Shown here piece by piece: positions 38,819 to 49,080 of a DNA stretch of 64,000 bases. Position numbers and translations under genes: made by a program. Positions within the stretch are counted from its first letter, which is position 1. Every line of letters begins with the position of its first letter. The stretch comes from Pseudomonadota bacterium (lineage in GTDB: Bacteria > Pseudomonadota > Gammaproteobacteria > Burkholderiales > JAKAFK01). The notes under the pieces were generated by a model, which saw only the letters and a program-made list of their open reading frames with translations, was not told the origin of the DNA and did not search any database. The stretch is from NCBI GenBank assembly GCA_021788645.1, contig JAJYKK010000002.1:1-64000 (forward strand), read 5' to 3'.

Positions 38819-40453
38819 ATGTTCAAGCATATGAAAATCGGGTTGCGGTTGGCGATCGGCTTCGGCTCGGTCCTCCTGCTCCTGGCCATCGTCGCCACAG
38901 TGGGCATGACCGGCCTGACGAGCCTCAACCGCACCACCGACCATATCGTCTCCAAGACCTGGGTCGAGGCGAAGCTCGCCAACACCGTCAAGTCCGCCGC
39001 CGACGACAACGCCGTGCTCAACCTGAAGCTCCTGATGGACACCGACCCCCAGGCCGTATCGCAGGATTTCGAGGGCTTGGCTGACACTAAGCAGCGCGTT
39101 TCGGACGCCATCGACAAATTGACGGCCGTGGCCAGCACGCCGGATGCCCTGGCCGCCCTGGAACGCATGAAAGAGGCGCGCAAGCCCTATGTCGTCAGCA
39201 TGGACAAGCTTCATGTCCTGGTGAAGGCCGGGCATCATAATCAGGCGGTCTCCCTGATGACCTCGGAAGTGCTGCCGGAACTTGCCACCTTCAGGGACGC
39301 CTTGAACGCGCTCGTCAAGGTGGAAACCCAGCACGTGGACGACGACGGGGCGTCCGCGGCCCAGACCTACCGCGATTCCCGCTCGCTCATGATCGCCATG
39401 GGCCTTGCGGCGCTGGCGGCAGGCATCGGTTTTGCCTTCTGGGTGACGCGCTCGATCACCGGTCCCTTGAAGGCGGCGGTCGCGGTGTCCAACCAGTTGG
39501 CCGAGGGCGACCTCACCGCCCGCATCGAGGCCAATTCCCGCGACGAGGTGGGGCAGCTGCTCTCCGCCATGCAGAACATGGTGCACAAGCTCTCCCAGGT
39601 CATCAGCGAGGTGCGCGGCGCCGCCGACAACCTCTCTTCCGCCTCCGAGGAAGTCAGCGCCACCGCTCAGTCGCTCTCCCAATCCTCCTCCGAGCAGGCC
39701 GCCAGCGTCGAGGAAACCTCCGCCTCGGTCGAGCAGATGACCGCCTCCATCAACCAGAACACCGAAAACGCCAAGATCACCGACGGCATGGCCGCCAAGG
39801 CGGCCAAGGAAGCGGCCGAAGGCGGCGACGCCGTCAGGAACACCGTCACCGCCATGAAGAGCATCGCCGGCAAGATCGGCATCATCGACGACATCGCCTA
39901 CCAGACCAACCTCCTCGCCCTCAACGCCGCCATCGAGGCCGCCCGCGCCGGCGAGCACGGCAAGGGCTTCGCCGTGGTCGCCGCGGAAGTGAGGAAGCTC
40001 GCCGAGCGCTCCCAGGTCGCCGCACAGGAAATCAGCAGCCTCGCCTCCGGCAGCGTCGACCTCGCCGAGAAGGCCGGCACCCTCCTCGACGAGATCGTCC
40101 CCTCCATCAAGAAAACCTCCGACCTCGTCCAGGAAATCACCGCCGCCTCCGAAGAACAGGCCTCCGGCGTCGGCCAGATCAACACCGCCATCTCCCAGCT
40201 CTCCCAGGCCACCCAGCAAAACGCCTCCGCCTCCGAAGAGCTCGCCGCCACCGCCGAGGAAATGAGCGGTCAGGCCGAACAGCTGCAGTCCCTCATGGGC
40301 TTCTTCAAGGTCGAAGGCGCCGGCGCCCCGAACCGCACCGCCGCCAAACCCGCCCTCCAGCACGCAACCCCCGTCGCCCACGGACAGCCCAGGGCGGCCA
40401 CGAAGGACCACCCCGCGGGCCACGCCCACGAGCACGAATTCGTCAGGTTCTAA
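38819..40453 (+). CDS. Methyl-accepting chemotaxis protein (receptor B)
   Basis: [30 protein letters not shown]; sensor domain unlike receptor A; from [15 protein letters not shown] to EFVRF identical to receptor A. Confidence 0.95.
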   Translation: MFKHMKIGLRLAIGFGSVLLLLAIVATVGMTGLTSLNRTTDHIVSKTWVEAKLANTVKSAADDNAVLNLKLLMDTDPQAVSQDFEGLADTKQRVSDAIDKLTAVASTPDALAALERMKEARKPYVVSMDKLHVLVKAGHHNQAVSLMTSEVLPELATFRDALNALVKVETQHVDDDGASAAQTYRDSRSLMIAMGLAALAAGIGFAFWVTRSITGPLKAAVAVSNQLAEGDLTARIEANSRDEVGQLLSAMQNMVHKLSQVISEVRGAADNLSSASEEVSATAQSLSQSSSEQAASVEETSASVEQMTASINQNTENAKITDGMAAKAAKEAAEGGDAVRNTVTAMKSIAGKIGIIDDIAYQTNLLALNAAIEAARAGEHGKGFAVVAAEVRKLAERSQVAAQEISSLASGSVDLAEKAGTLLDEIVPSIKKTSDLVQEITAASEEQASGVGQINTAISQLSQATQQNASASEELAATAEEMSGQAEQLQSLMGFFKVEGAGAPNRTAAKPALQHATPVAHGQPRAATKDHPAGHAHEHEFVRF

Positions 40454-40898
40454 CCCATACACGCACGGCCTCGGGCGTCCCGGCCCCACCGCAACACGGG
40501 ACCCCCACAGGCGAGAGGAAATCTCATGGCGGAAATCGTCCCTTATCAGCAAACCGCGCCGGCACCCACCCCCGATGCGGCCGAACAGCACCAGTACCTC
40601 ACCTTCGAGCTCGCCGGCGAACCGTTCGCCATCGGCATCCTGGCCATCAGGGAAATCATCGAGTTCGGCGGCCTCACCACCGTCCCCATGATGCCCGAGT
40701 TCATCCGCGGGGTCATCAACCTGCGCGGCAGCGTCGTCCCCGTGCTCGACCTCGCGGCACGCTTCGGCCGCCCCCACTCGACCATCACCCGGCGCAGCTG
40801 CATCGTCATCCTCGAATCACACTTCGAGGACAACAGCCAGGACATCGGCGTCATCGTCGACACCGTCCAGGAAGTCCTGGAAATCCCCTCCGCCGACA
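39427..40898 (+). repeat. 1,472-bp direct repeat, copy 2 (partner 32363-33834)
   Basis: See copy 1. Confidence 0.93.
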
Positions 40899-41065
40899 TC
40901 GAACCGCCCCCCAGCTTCGGCACCAAAATCCGCCCCGACTTCATCCAGGGCATGGGCAAGGTCGACAACCGCTTCGTGATCATCCTCAACCTCGCACGCA
41001 TCCTCTCGGTCGACGACATGTCCGCCCTCGCCCAGGCCTCCGCCCAACCCACCGCATCCACCTGA
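40526..41065 (+). CDS. cheW: CheW (intact copy)
   Basis: YLTFELAGEPFAIGILAIREIIEFGGLTTVPMMPEFIRGVINLRGSVVPVLDLAARFG...FIQGMGKVDNRFVIILNLARIL. Confidence 0.95.
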   Translation: MAEIVPYQQTAPAPTPDAAEQHQYLTFELAGEPFAIGILAIREIIEFGGLTTVPMMPEFIRGVINLRGSVVPVLDLAARFGRPHSTITRRSCIVILESHFEDNSQDIGVIVDTVQEVLEIPSADIEPPPSFGTKIRPDFIQGMGKVDNRFVIILNLARILSVDDMSALAQASAQPTAST

Positions 41066-41109
41066 GCCGCCGACACGCCGCGGCCTTCCCCTCCAGGAAA
41101 GAACATCGC

Positions 41110-43221
41110 ATGGCCTACTCCGATATCGCTTCTCCGGCAACGGACCCCGCCCCTGGGGGGCCCTCGGCCGGCGCAGCCGACCCGTGGTCGGACGCCTATG
41201 GACACGCGGTGAACGTCCTCTTCGCGGAGGCGGACGCGTTGCTCCGGAGCCAGACGGACGCCTTCGTGCAGGCCTTCTACGGCCAACTGTCCACGGCCGC
41301 CCGGGTGATCCCCACGCTGAGCTACCTGTCGACGGCTGAATTCGACGAACTGCGCGACAAGCAGGCGCATTATTTCCGGATGCTCATGAGCCCGGACCTC
41401 ACACCCGAGGCACATGCCCGGGCCGCCAGTCGCGTCGGCCGGATCCACGCGCGGGTCGGCGTCGATCTGCTTTGGATCATGGAGGCCTATACCCTCTACC
41501 AGAACACCGTCGGCGCCCTGCTGCGCACCCGGCCTTCAGGCCCCGGACAGTGCAACGCGCTGATGTGGGCGATCTCGCGAAGGCTCATGCGGGACCAGCA
41601 GCTGCAAGCCGCCAGCTACCACGAACTGGAGCGGGACAACGCGCGCGCGCTGTCCGAAATCGACCGCTTGGTCGCGATGGCCGACCGCCAGGAGGACTTG
41701 ACGGGCGAGCTGATGCAGATCCTGCGCGGCGTGTGCGGACTGCTGGGCGGCATGCTGTTGCGCCCCAACGCGCAAGGGGAGCTTCGCATCGAAGCGGTCT
41801 CCCCCGGCATCTTGCGCACCTATGCCGATGCGCTGACGGAAGGCCAGTACCCGCTCGCCTCCACCTCGGCCGAGCATTTCTCCGGCCACGGACCCGCCGG
41901 GCGGGCATGGCGCCACTCGGAAATCCAGTGGGTCGAGAATTGGGCTGCCGACGTTTCGCTCCAGCCCTGGGCCGGCATCGCCCGCAAGCTGGGGCTGCGC
42001 TCCGCCGCCGCGATTCCCCTGTTATGCGAAACCGGCCGGACCACCGCCGTGCTGGTGCTCTACAGCAACTACCCGGGCCATTTCGCCCTTCCGCTGCGCC
42101 GCGCCTTCGCGGCCCACCTGCAGCAGATCGTCGGGCTCGCCGCGCTGCGCTTTCGCAACCGGCGGGCGCTGCCGCCCTATCGCGAGCGCCAATCCTACCA
42201 GCAGCTGCTCGACCGCGGGCGCGTCGAGATGCACTACCAGCCGATCGTGAGCCTCGCCGATGGCCGTTTGCGCAAGGTGGAGGCGCTGGCGCGCCTGCGC
42301 GCCGATGACGGGCAGCTCGTCCCCCCGGGCAAGTTCCTGCCCGCGTTCAGCCATGGGGACCTCCTGCGCCTGTTCGAGCTGGGGCTCGCCCAAGTCTGCG
42401 CGGCCCTCGCGCGGTGGGAGGCCGAAGGCCTCGCGATCGATGCCTCCATCAATTTTCCGCCGCAAGGGATTACCGATCCGGCCTTCCAGGCGGTGTTCTT
42501 CAAGATCCTCGAGGAAAGCGGCCTGGAGCCGCGCCGGCTCACGCTTGAGCTGCTGGAATACGAAGGCATTGACGACCTCCCCTTGCGCGATCGCTTCCTT
42601 GGCGCACTGCGCGCCCGCGGCGTCCCGCTCACCCAGGACGACCTGGGCTCGGGACACAGCTCGCTGCTGCGCATGGACAGCTTCCCCTTCGACGAAGTCA
42701 AGATTGACCAGGGATTCGTGCGTGCGGCCTTGGGACGCCCATCCCGCGGATTGCAATTCATCCGCCATCTCACTTCGCTCGCCCACGAGCTCAGCACCGC
42801 CGTCGTCATCGAGGGCCTCGAGCATCCCGGACTCATCGAAGCCGCCGCCATTCTGGGCGCCGATCATGGGCAAGGCTATGGCATCGCGCGGCCGATGCCG
42901 CCGGGCGACCTGGCGGCCTGGCATCGAACCTTCGATGTCCACGTCGACCCCCTGTGTCCGCGGACATCCCTGGGTGCGCTGGCGGCATATTTGCTGTGGG
43001 ACACCCAGCTCGGGGCGCTGGGCCCATGGCCCCGCCTCATGAAGCAATTCGCCGCCACGCCCTGCGCGGTGACGCAGTTCATCGCCTCCCGCCAGCTCGA
43101 AGGGAGCGAGCTGGACACTCTGCTGGCCCGCAATCAGCGATTCGCCCAGGCAGGCCGCGAAGACCTCCGCTACCGCGAGACCCGCCGGCAGCTCCTTCGA
43201 CGGCTCGAGGAGGTCGTCTGA
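41110..43221 (+). CDS. Globin-like sensor, GAF-like region and EAL domain; predicted c-di-GMP phosphodiesterase
   Basis: N-term AFVQAFYGQLSTAARVIPTLSYL...RVGRIHARVGVDLLWIMEAYTLYQ; EAL domain MHYQPIVSLADGRLRKVEALARL...ELLEYEGIDD...DDLGSGHSSLLRMDSFPFDEVKIDQGFV...EGLEHP. Confidence 0.88.
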   Translation: MAYSDIASPATDPAPGGPSAGAADPWSDAYGHAVNVLFAEADALLRSQTDAFVQAFYGQLSTAARVIPTLSYLSTAEFDELRDKQAHYFRMLMSPDLTPEAHARAASRVGRIHARVGVDLLWIMEAYTLYQNTVGALLRTRPSGPGQCNALMWAISRRLMRDQQLQAASYHELERDNARALSEIDRLVAMADRQEDLTGELMQILRGVCGLLGGMLLRPNAQGELRIEAVSPGILRTYADALTEGQYPLASTSAEHFSGHGPAGRAWRHSEIQWVENWAADVSLQPWAGIARKLGLRSAAAIPLLCETGRTTAVLVLYSNYPGHFALPLRRAFAAHLQQIVGLAALRFRNRRALPPYRERQSYQQLLDRGRVEMHYQPIVSLADGRLRKVEALARLRADDGQLVPPGKFLPAFSHGDLLRLFELGLAQVCAALARWEAEGLAIDASINFPPQGITDPAFQAVFFKILEESGLEPRRLTLELLEYEGIDDLPLRDRFLGALRARGVPLTQDDLGSGHSSLLRMDSFPFDEVKIDQGFVRAALGRPSRGLQFIRHLTSLAHELSTAVVIEGLEHPGLIEAAAILGADHGQGYGIARPMPPGDLAAWHRTFDVHVDPLCPRTSLGALAAYLLWDTQLGALGPWPRLMKQFAATPCAVTQFIASRQLEGSELDTLLARNQRFAQAGREDLRYRETRRQLLRRLEEVV

Positions 43222-43350
43222 ATGGGCAACAGCCTCGCCTGCCTGGCTACGCACGGATCCCCTTCCCGTCCCCGGCGTGCCGCAAGAGCGCCGGGGACAA
43301 TGGCCGCGCGCGCGGCCATCCCCGACCACGATGTGAGATGTCCAACCCCC

Positions 43351-44160
43351 ATGAACACGCACACCCTCAGCGACCAGGAATTCGGCCAGTTCCGGCAGCT
43401 CATCCACGACATCGCCGGCATCAGCTTGTCGCCGCTCAAGAAGCCGCTGGTATGCGGACGTCTCGCCAAGCGACTGACGCATTGCCGCAGCGGCTCCTAC
43501 GGCGAGTACTTCAAGCTCCTGGTCAGCGGTGATCACCCGGAAGAACTTCAAATGGCCGTGGATCTGCTGACCACCAACGAGACGTACTTCTTCCGGGAAC
43601 CCAAGCATTTCGACTTCCTGCGCGACAGGATCCTGCCGTCATGGACCCGCACGCGGACCTTCCGCGTCTGGAGCGCAGCCGCCTCCACCGGACAGGAGGC
43701 CTACAGCATCGCCATGCTGCTGGCGGAACATCTTCCGGATGCGCCCTGGGAAGTCTTGGCTTCCGACATCAGCTCGCGCGTGCTCGATCGGGCGGCCGCC
43801 GCCATCTATCCGCTCGAGCACGCAAGCCATATCCCGCCGGCGCTGCTCAGCCGCCATTGCCTGAAGGGCGTCGGTTCACAGGAAGGCAATCTGCGCATCT
43901 CCCCCGAACTGCGCGCCCGGGTGCGGTTCATGCAGATCAACCTGAACCATGCGCTGCCGAATGTCGGTGATTTCGACCTCATTTGGCTCCGAAACGTCAT
44001 GATCTACTTCGATGCGCGCACGAAAACCCAGGTTGTCGGAAGGCTCCTGCCGCGGCTCAGGCCCGACGGCCACCTCTTCGTCGGACATTCGGAGAGCCTG
44101 AACGGCGTGGCCGATGGGCTCCGGGCGCTGGCGCCTTCCATTTACCGGAGGACGGCATGA
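43351..44160 (+). CDS. cheR: CheR methyltransferase
   Basis: [56 protein letters not shown]; start ATG 43351. Confidence 0.95.
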   Translation: MNTHTLSDQEFGQFRQLIHDIAGISLSPLKKPLVCGRLAKRLTHCRSGSYGEYFKLLVSGDHPEELQMAVDLLTTNETYFFREPKHFDFLRDRILPSWTRTRTFRVWSAAASTGQEAYSIAMLLAEHLPDAPWEVLASDISSRVLDRAAAAIYPLEHASHIPPALLSRHCLKGVGSQEGNLRISPELRARVRFMQINLNHALPNVGDFDLIWLRNVMIYFDARTKTQVVGRLLPRLRPDGHLFVGHSESLNGVADGLRALAPSIYRRTA

Positions 44161-44678
44161 ACGCCGCCGCGCAGCCTGGCGAGACATTCCTGTATCCCGG
44201 CGAGTGGGCATTTGCCGGCCCCGATGGTCGTCTCGCCACCTTGCTGGGTTCGTGCGTCTCGGTCATCATCTGGCACCCCAGGCGCCTTCTCGGGGGCATG
44301 TGTCATTACCTCCTGCCCACCCGCGGGCGGCCTTCGAAGACGCTCGATGCGCGTTACGCCGACGAGGCCATGGCCTTGCTTCACACCCGGCTACGGGCGC
44401 ATGGGACGCAGCCGCAAGACTACGAGTTCCGGCTCATCGGCGGCGGAACCATGTTTGCGTCAACGGGGATTTCGCCGCACACCGCCCCGGGACCCAGAAA
44501 TATCGAGGCGGGTCTCTCGCTGGCCGCGCGCTACGGATTTCGCATTCATGCCCAGGATCTCGGCGGGGCGATCCATCGCTTCGTCCGGTTCGACGTCGCG
44601 AGCGGCGGCGTGCACGTCCGCCGCAGCGACATGGAACGGCCTCATCACCCGACATGCGACCCATCAAAGTACTGGTGA
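44157..44678 (+). CDS. cheD: CheD receptor deamidase
   Basis: ATGA overlap; [46 protein letters not shown]. Confidence 0.93.
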   Translation: MNAAAQPGETFLYPGEWAFAGPDGRLATLLGSCVSVIIWHPRRLLGGMCHYLLPTRGRPSKTLDARYADEAMALLHTRLRAHGTQPQDYEFRLIGGGTMFASTGISPHTAPGPRNIEAGLSLAARYGFRIHAQDLGGAIHRFVRFDVASGGVHVRRSDMERPHHPTCDPSKYW

Positions 44679-45739
44679 TCGACGATTCGGCGGTCGTGCG
44701 CCAGGTCCTGCAGGGAATCCTGGCGCAAGACCCGATGATCGAGGTGATCGGCGTGTGCGCCGATCCGATCTTCGCCATGAACCGCATGGCGGTGCAGTGG
44801 CCCGATGTCATCGTGCTGGACGTGGAGATGCCCCGGATGGACGGCATCACGTTTCTGCGCAAGCTGATGGCCGAGCATCCGACGCCCGTCATCATCTGCT
44901 CCTCGCTGACCGCCAAGGGGGCGGACACCACCTTGCAGGCCTTGCAGGCCGGCGCGGTGGACGTCGTGTGCAAGCCCACCTCGGGACTCAAGGGGTTCCT
45001 GGAGAGCGCCGCGGCCGACCTCATTCACGCCGTCAAGGCGGCGAGCCGCGCCAATCTGCGCAACGTACGCGCGGAACCGAACCGCGCCCTCACGGCAGCG
45101 CCCAAGCTCAGCGCCGACGCCATGCTGGCCGCCCCGACCCATGCCATGAAAGCCACCACCGAGCGCATCGTCGCCTTAGGCACGTCGACCGGCGGCACCC
45201 AGGCCCTCGAAGTGGTCCTCGCCTCCCTGCCGCGAACCTGCCCGGGACTGGTCATCGTCCAGCACATGCCCGAGAAATTCACCGCAAGCTTCGCGGCACG
45301 CCTGAACGAGCGCTGCGCATTGGAGGTACGGGAAGCCCGGAACGACGATCGGGTGCGCCCGGGGCTCGCCCTCATCGCCCCCGGCGGCCGGCACCTGCTG
45401 TTGACCCGGCGCGGCGCGCAGTACTTCGTCGAGGTGCGCGACGGCCCGCTGGTGAATCGGCATCGGCCATCGGTGGACGTGCTGTTCCGCTCGGTCGCCA
45501 AGTTCGCCGGACGAAACGCCTTCGCGGTCATCATGACCGGCATGGGCGACGACGGCGCTCGCGGGCTCAGGGAAATACGCGAGGCCGGCGGGCGCACCGC
45601 CGCCCAGGATGAAAGTTCCAGCGTGGTCTACGGCATGCCCAGGGAAGCCGTTCGCCTCGGCGCGGCAGAAACCTCCCTGCCGCTCACGCGCATCGCCCAG
45701 AGCATCATGGCGTACGCCGCCAGCCCGCCTCCTGCGTAG
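44654..45739 (+). CDS. cheB: CheB methylesterase
   Basis: [20 protein letters not shown]...[62 protein letters not shown]. Confidence 0.96.
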   Translation: MRPIKVLVIDDSAVVRQVLQGILAQDPMIEVIGVCADPIFAMNRMAVQWPDVIVLDVEMPRMDGITFLRKLMAEHPTPVIICSSLTAKGADTTLQALQAGAVDVVCKPTSGLKGFLESAAADLIHAVKAASRANLRNVRAEPNRALTAAPKLSADAMLAAPTHAMKATTERIVALGTSTGGTQALEVVLASLPRTCPGLVIVQHMPEKFTASFAARLNERCALEVREARNDDRVRPGLALIAPGGRHLLLTRRGAQYFVEVRDGPLVNRHRPSVDVLFRSVAKFAGRNAFAVIMTGMGDDGARGLREIREAGGRTAAQDESSSVVYGMPREAVRLGAAETSLPLTRIAQSIMAYAASPPPA

Positions 45740-46125
45740 GATTCCCAAGGCCGGGCAGGACCCATTGCGCCCAAGAGGCGCGACACGGACCTGGCCGTCG
45801 CGCGCCCCCCATCGCGCGAACCCGCGGGCACCAATCGCCTGCAAATCGCCGATCTCGGCGCTACAATAAAAATAGGCGGGGACCCAGCGCACCAGCGGTC
45901 AGCTCTGCCGCCTTTCGCGACAAGGACGGCCGCATGGGATCCGGTCTCTCGCCACGGGGTGCGAACGCGTGGGGATCGGGGCATGCCCCCGAGCGAGTCT
46001 CGGCTCGACACCCAGCGCGCTCGCCGCAGGATGGCCCACCCGCGACACGGTTCCCTGGGCGCACGTGGACCAAGGCCCCCGCAGCGGTGCTAAAGAGCTC
46101 CCGATCACAGCGCGAGAATTCGTCC

Positions 46126-46875
46126 ATGGCTTCTGCGGCGGATGTCGATATTCGAGTGGGCTGCTGTGGCTTTCCCATGTCGCGAACGGACTACTTCGCC
46201 CAGTTCTCGCTTGTCGAAATCCAGCAGACCTTCTATCAGCCGCCGCGCACCCAGACGCTCGAGCGCTGGCGGTTGGAGGCGCCGCCCCACTTCGAGTTCG
46301 CCATCAAGGCCTGGCAGCTTATCACCCACGACGCGACGAGTCCGACATACCGGCGCCTGAAGCGGCGGGTGGCAGAGGACAAGAAGCCCCATTACGGCTC
46401 CTTTCGCCTGACCCGTGAGGTCATGGATGCCTGGGACGCCACGGTCGACGCGGCCCGCGCCTTGGCGGCCTCCGCGATTGTTTTCCAGTGCCCGGGGAGC
46501 TTCACGCCCACTCCCGCGCACCTCGACCAGATGCGCCGCTTCTTCACGGCCACCCGTGCGCAGGCGCCCGAACTCGTTCGGGTATGGGAGCCTCGCGGGG
46601 CATGGCCGCGGGAGTTGATCGGCTCCTTGTGCGAGGAGCTGGGGCTGCTCTACAGCGTGGATCCCTTCAAGGCCGAGCCGTTGCCCGGCAAGGGCCAATA
46701 CTTCCGGCTGCACGGCGTGACCGACCACAGCTACCGCCACAGCGACGCGGATCTGGCCCGCCTGCTCGCGCGGTGCCGGGGCCGGAGCTATTGCTTGTTC
46801 AACAACATGTTCATGGCGGAAGACGCCCAGCGCTTCTTGGCTCTGGTGCGCGACGCGAGCCGCGCACCGCCTTGA
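46126..46875 (+). CDS. DUF72 family protein
   Basis: IRVGCCGFPMSRTDYFAQFSLVEIQQTFYQPPRTQTLERWRLEAPPHFEFAIKAWQLITH; CLFNNMFMAEDAQRFL. Confidence 0.9.
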   Translation: MASAADVDIRVGCCGFPMSRTDYFAQFSLVEIQQTFYQPPRTQTLERWRLEAPPHFEFAIKAWQLITHDATSPTYRRLKRRVAEDKKPHYGSFRLTREVMDAWDATVDAARALAASAIVFQCPGSFTPTPAHLDQMRRFFTATRAQAPELVRVWEPRGAWPRELIGSLCEELGLLYSVDPFKAEPLPGKGQYFRLHGVTDHSYRHSDADLARLLARCRGRSYCLFNNMFMAEDAQRFLALVRDASRAPP

Positions 46876-46965
46876 GTACGGACTGCCGATGTCGCGTTCT
46901 GGGCAAAGTCGCGTATTTCGCCAGATTGTGTGCCGAATCGCATATTTCGCTATTCCTTCTGGCGC

Positions 46966-46992
46966 TAAACTTTCGCGGTGAATGAAAGTTTA
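46966..46992. promoter_or_regulatory. Inverted repeat TAAACTTTC-N9-GAAAGTTTA upstream of the Crp/Fnr gene
   Basis: Perfect 9-bp arms read directly, ending 11 nt before the GTG start at 47004. Confidence 0.6.
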
Positions 46993-47003
46993 GGGAATTT
47001 ACG

Positions 47004-47762
47004 GTGGACACATCGCTTCATATCTGTCCGAAGGTGTACCGCAACGGTCTTCTGGCCGCGTTGTCCGCCGATGAGTGCCGACGCGTCTGTGACGGCCTGC
47101 AGGTCGTTCGGGTCGACGCGGGAGAGATCCTGTACCGCCCGAACAAGGCCTCTCCATACGTCTATTTCCCGGTCGATTGCTGCGTCGCCTTGACGCACCT
47201 GATGGAGGACGATTCGACGCTCGCCACGGCCCTGGTCGGCAACGAGGGCATGATCGGCATCGCCCACTTTCTCGGTGGGCAGACCATGTATGAGACCGCC
47301 ATCAATCAGATCGACGGGCACGCCATGCGCATCAAGGCGGCCGCGTTGAAGGAAGCGCTCGACGGCGAGACCGGCTTCCAGCGCCGCATGTTGCGCTATG
47401 TCCAGGCGTTGATGACCTATATGGGGCTCATGGCGGCATGCAATCGCCACCACACCCTGTCGCAGCAGGTGGCCCATCTCTTCTTGCAGTTGCTCGACCG
47501 CATCGGCAGTGATGAGATCGCCTTGACGCAGGAACACATTGCGGCGATGCTCGGGGTGCGGCGCGAGCGCATCAATAAGGCGGCGCTGGTGCTTCAGCGC
47601 AATGGCGCCATCGACTATGCGCGCGGCCATATCAAGGTGCTGGACAGGAACAGGCTGCGCGCGCACAGCTGCACGTGCCACGCGCTCATCAAGACGGAAT
47701 TCGAACGACTGCTGGAGACGCCGCTCCCGCTGCCGCCGAGCATGCCCGTGTGCCGCGGCTAA
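47004..47762 (+). CDS. Crp/Fnr-family transcriptional regulator (GTG start)
   Basis: cNMP-binding-like LLAALSADECRRVCDGLQVVRVDAGEILYRPNKASPYVYFPVDCCVALTHLMEDDSTLATALVGNEGMIGI; HTH ALTQEHIAAMLGVRRERINKAALVLQRNGAIDYARGHIKVLDR. Confidence 0.88.
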   Translation: MDTSLHICPKVYRNGLLAALSADECRRVCDGLQVVRVDAGEILYRPNKASPYVYFPVDCCVALTHLMEDDSTLATALVGNEGMIGIAHFLGGQTMYETAINQIDGHAMRIKAAALKEALDGETGFQRRMLRYVQALMTYMGLMAACNRHHTLSQQVAHLFLQLLDRIGSDEIALTQEHIAAMLGVRRERINKAALVLQRNGAIDYARGHIKVLDRNRLRAHSCTCHALIKTEFERLLETPLPLPPSMPVCRG

Positions 47763-48116
47763 CGCCGATCGCGCCTTTGGCATCGCATGGCCTCGGGCCC
47801 CGCCCGACGCGCCGCCAAGGCCGGTCGCTCGACGTCCAGGCTTCGGCGTTGCCGGCCAACGCCTCGCGCTCGCGCACCTCACCTAAGGTGAGTGTGGTGC
47901 GATACCATGCCTATCTACCCGAGGCATTTCCGGCTTCCGGGAGCGGGAGGCCGTCGCGGCGGCTTGGCGGCTGCCCGGAACGACTTGCATGCGCGCGGGC
48001 CCAATAATCGCATCGTACCGGCCCCCTGACGCCTTCCTCACCTCCCCCGGCCATCACCTGGGGCGCCCTGTTTCCGGAAATGGTACGCTCGCGGCTCACC
48101 CGAACCTGCCGTTCTG

Positions 48117-48310
48117 TCAGCCTTGTCCATTCCTGCCTAAACAGGAACAAAGTTTCCTGCTGCATCGAGGCCGGTTTCGTCTTCGTCGGCCAGCGCCTTC
48201 CTCTGCACAGGCTGGCACGGTGGGACGCACGGCCATGGTCTTCAGATTGAACGCCGCGTTCAGGTCGCGGTCGTGGACCACGCCACAGGCGGGACACGTC
48301 CACCGCGCAC
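48117..48310 (-). pseudogene. TnpB (IS200/IS605 OrfB) C-terminal remnant, minus strand, frameshifted
   Basis: ARWTCPACGVVHDRDLNAAFNLKTMAVRPTVPACAEEGAG (zinc-ribbon CPxCG, DRDxNAAxN); the tail TKPASMQQETLFLF continues in another minus frame. Confidence 0.75.
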
Positions 48311-48329
48311 GGAAAAGCTCCTGATCCCC

Positions 48330-48500
48330 GTGCTGCATCAACACAGTTCGCAGGAGTGCAGCCCGTGCAGCTACGCCCACGCGGATAACCGGCTGGGACA
48401 AGCCGTGTTCATTTGCCAGTACTGCGGGTTCTACGACAATGCCGATCACAACGCCGCCAAGGTCCTCGCCAGGCGGGGCGGCAGGCGTCTGCTCTCGGGC
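48330..48500 (+). pseudogene. TnpB C-terminal remnant, plus strand
   Basis: QECSPCSYAHADNRLGQAVFICQYCGFYDNADHNAAKVLARRG (C..C, CxxCGF.DNADxNAA). Confidence 0.8.
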
Positions 48501-48783
48501 GAATATGCGTCCAAGGAGCGCAAGCGATGCTCGATTCGGCGAACTGGGCAGCCACTAAGGCCGGAACGGTCCGAAGTCACGTCTGGGGCATCCAGCGTAA
48601 GACGTTCATCCGGAACCGGAGGGCCGCGGCGGACGACGAACCAGAAAATCGAGGCAGCAAGAGCGAAAGCTCCCAAGGCCGAAACCTCCACTACAACAGG
48701 AAGCGCTGTTTTAGTGGCGGGAGAGTTCATAACGCAGTGCCGCTCGTGTCCAATATCGTTATCATCGCGCATAGACCAAGAGT

Positions 48784-49032
48784 ATGATGCACGGCATGCA
48801 GCGCCTCCAAGCCTTCAAGTGTGGCCTCCTGCCCACCGGCGAACGGCAGCGCCAGATGTGCCGCTTCGTGTTCAACGAGGCGCTGGCGTTGCAGCAGGAA
48901 CGCGACGAGTGGGGCGAGAAGACGCTGGGCTTCGCTGCGCTGTGCAAGGCACTCACCGACTGGCGCAACGGCGCACAGATGCCTTGGCTTGCAGACGCGC
49001 CGATTCATCCGCTGCAGCAGGCGCTTCTGTAG
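48784..49032 (+). pseudogene. TnpB N-terminal remnant, plus strand
   Basis: MQRLQAFKCGLLPTGERQRQMCRFVFNEALALQQERDEWGEKTLGFAALCKALTDWRNGAQMPWLADAPIHPLQQALL* matches OrfB N-terminal pattern. Confidence 0.8.
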
Positions 49033-49080
49033 AATTTCGTTTCTTTGCGTCGTTGGGCGACAACCCCGGTACTTATATCC

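Noticed and set aside
47877-47892. CTCACCT-A-AGGTGAG palindrome after the Crp/Fnr gene
   Set aside because: Short 7-bp arms, no T-run, no gene start nearby; could be chance.
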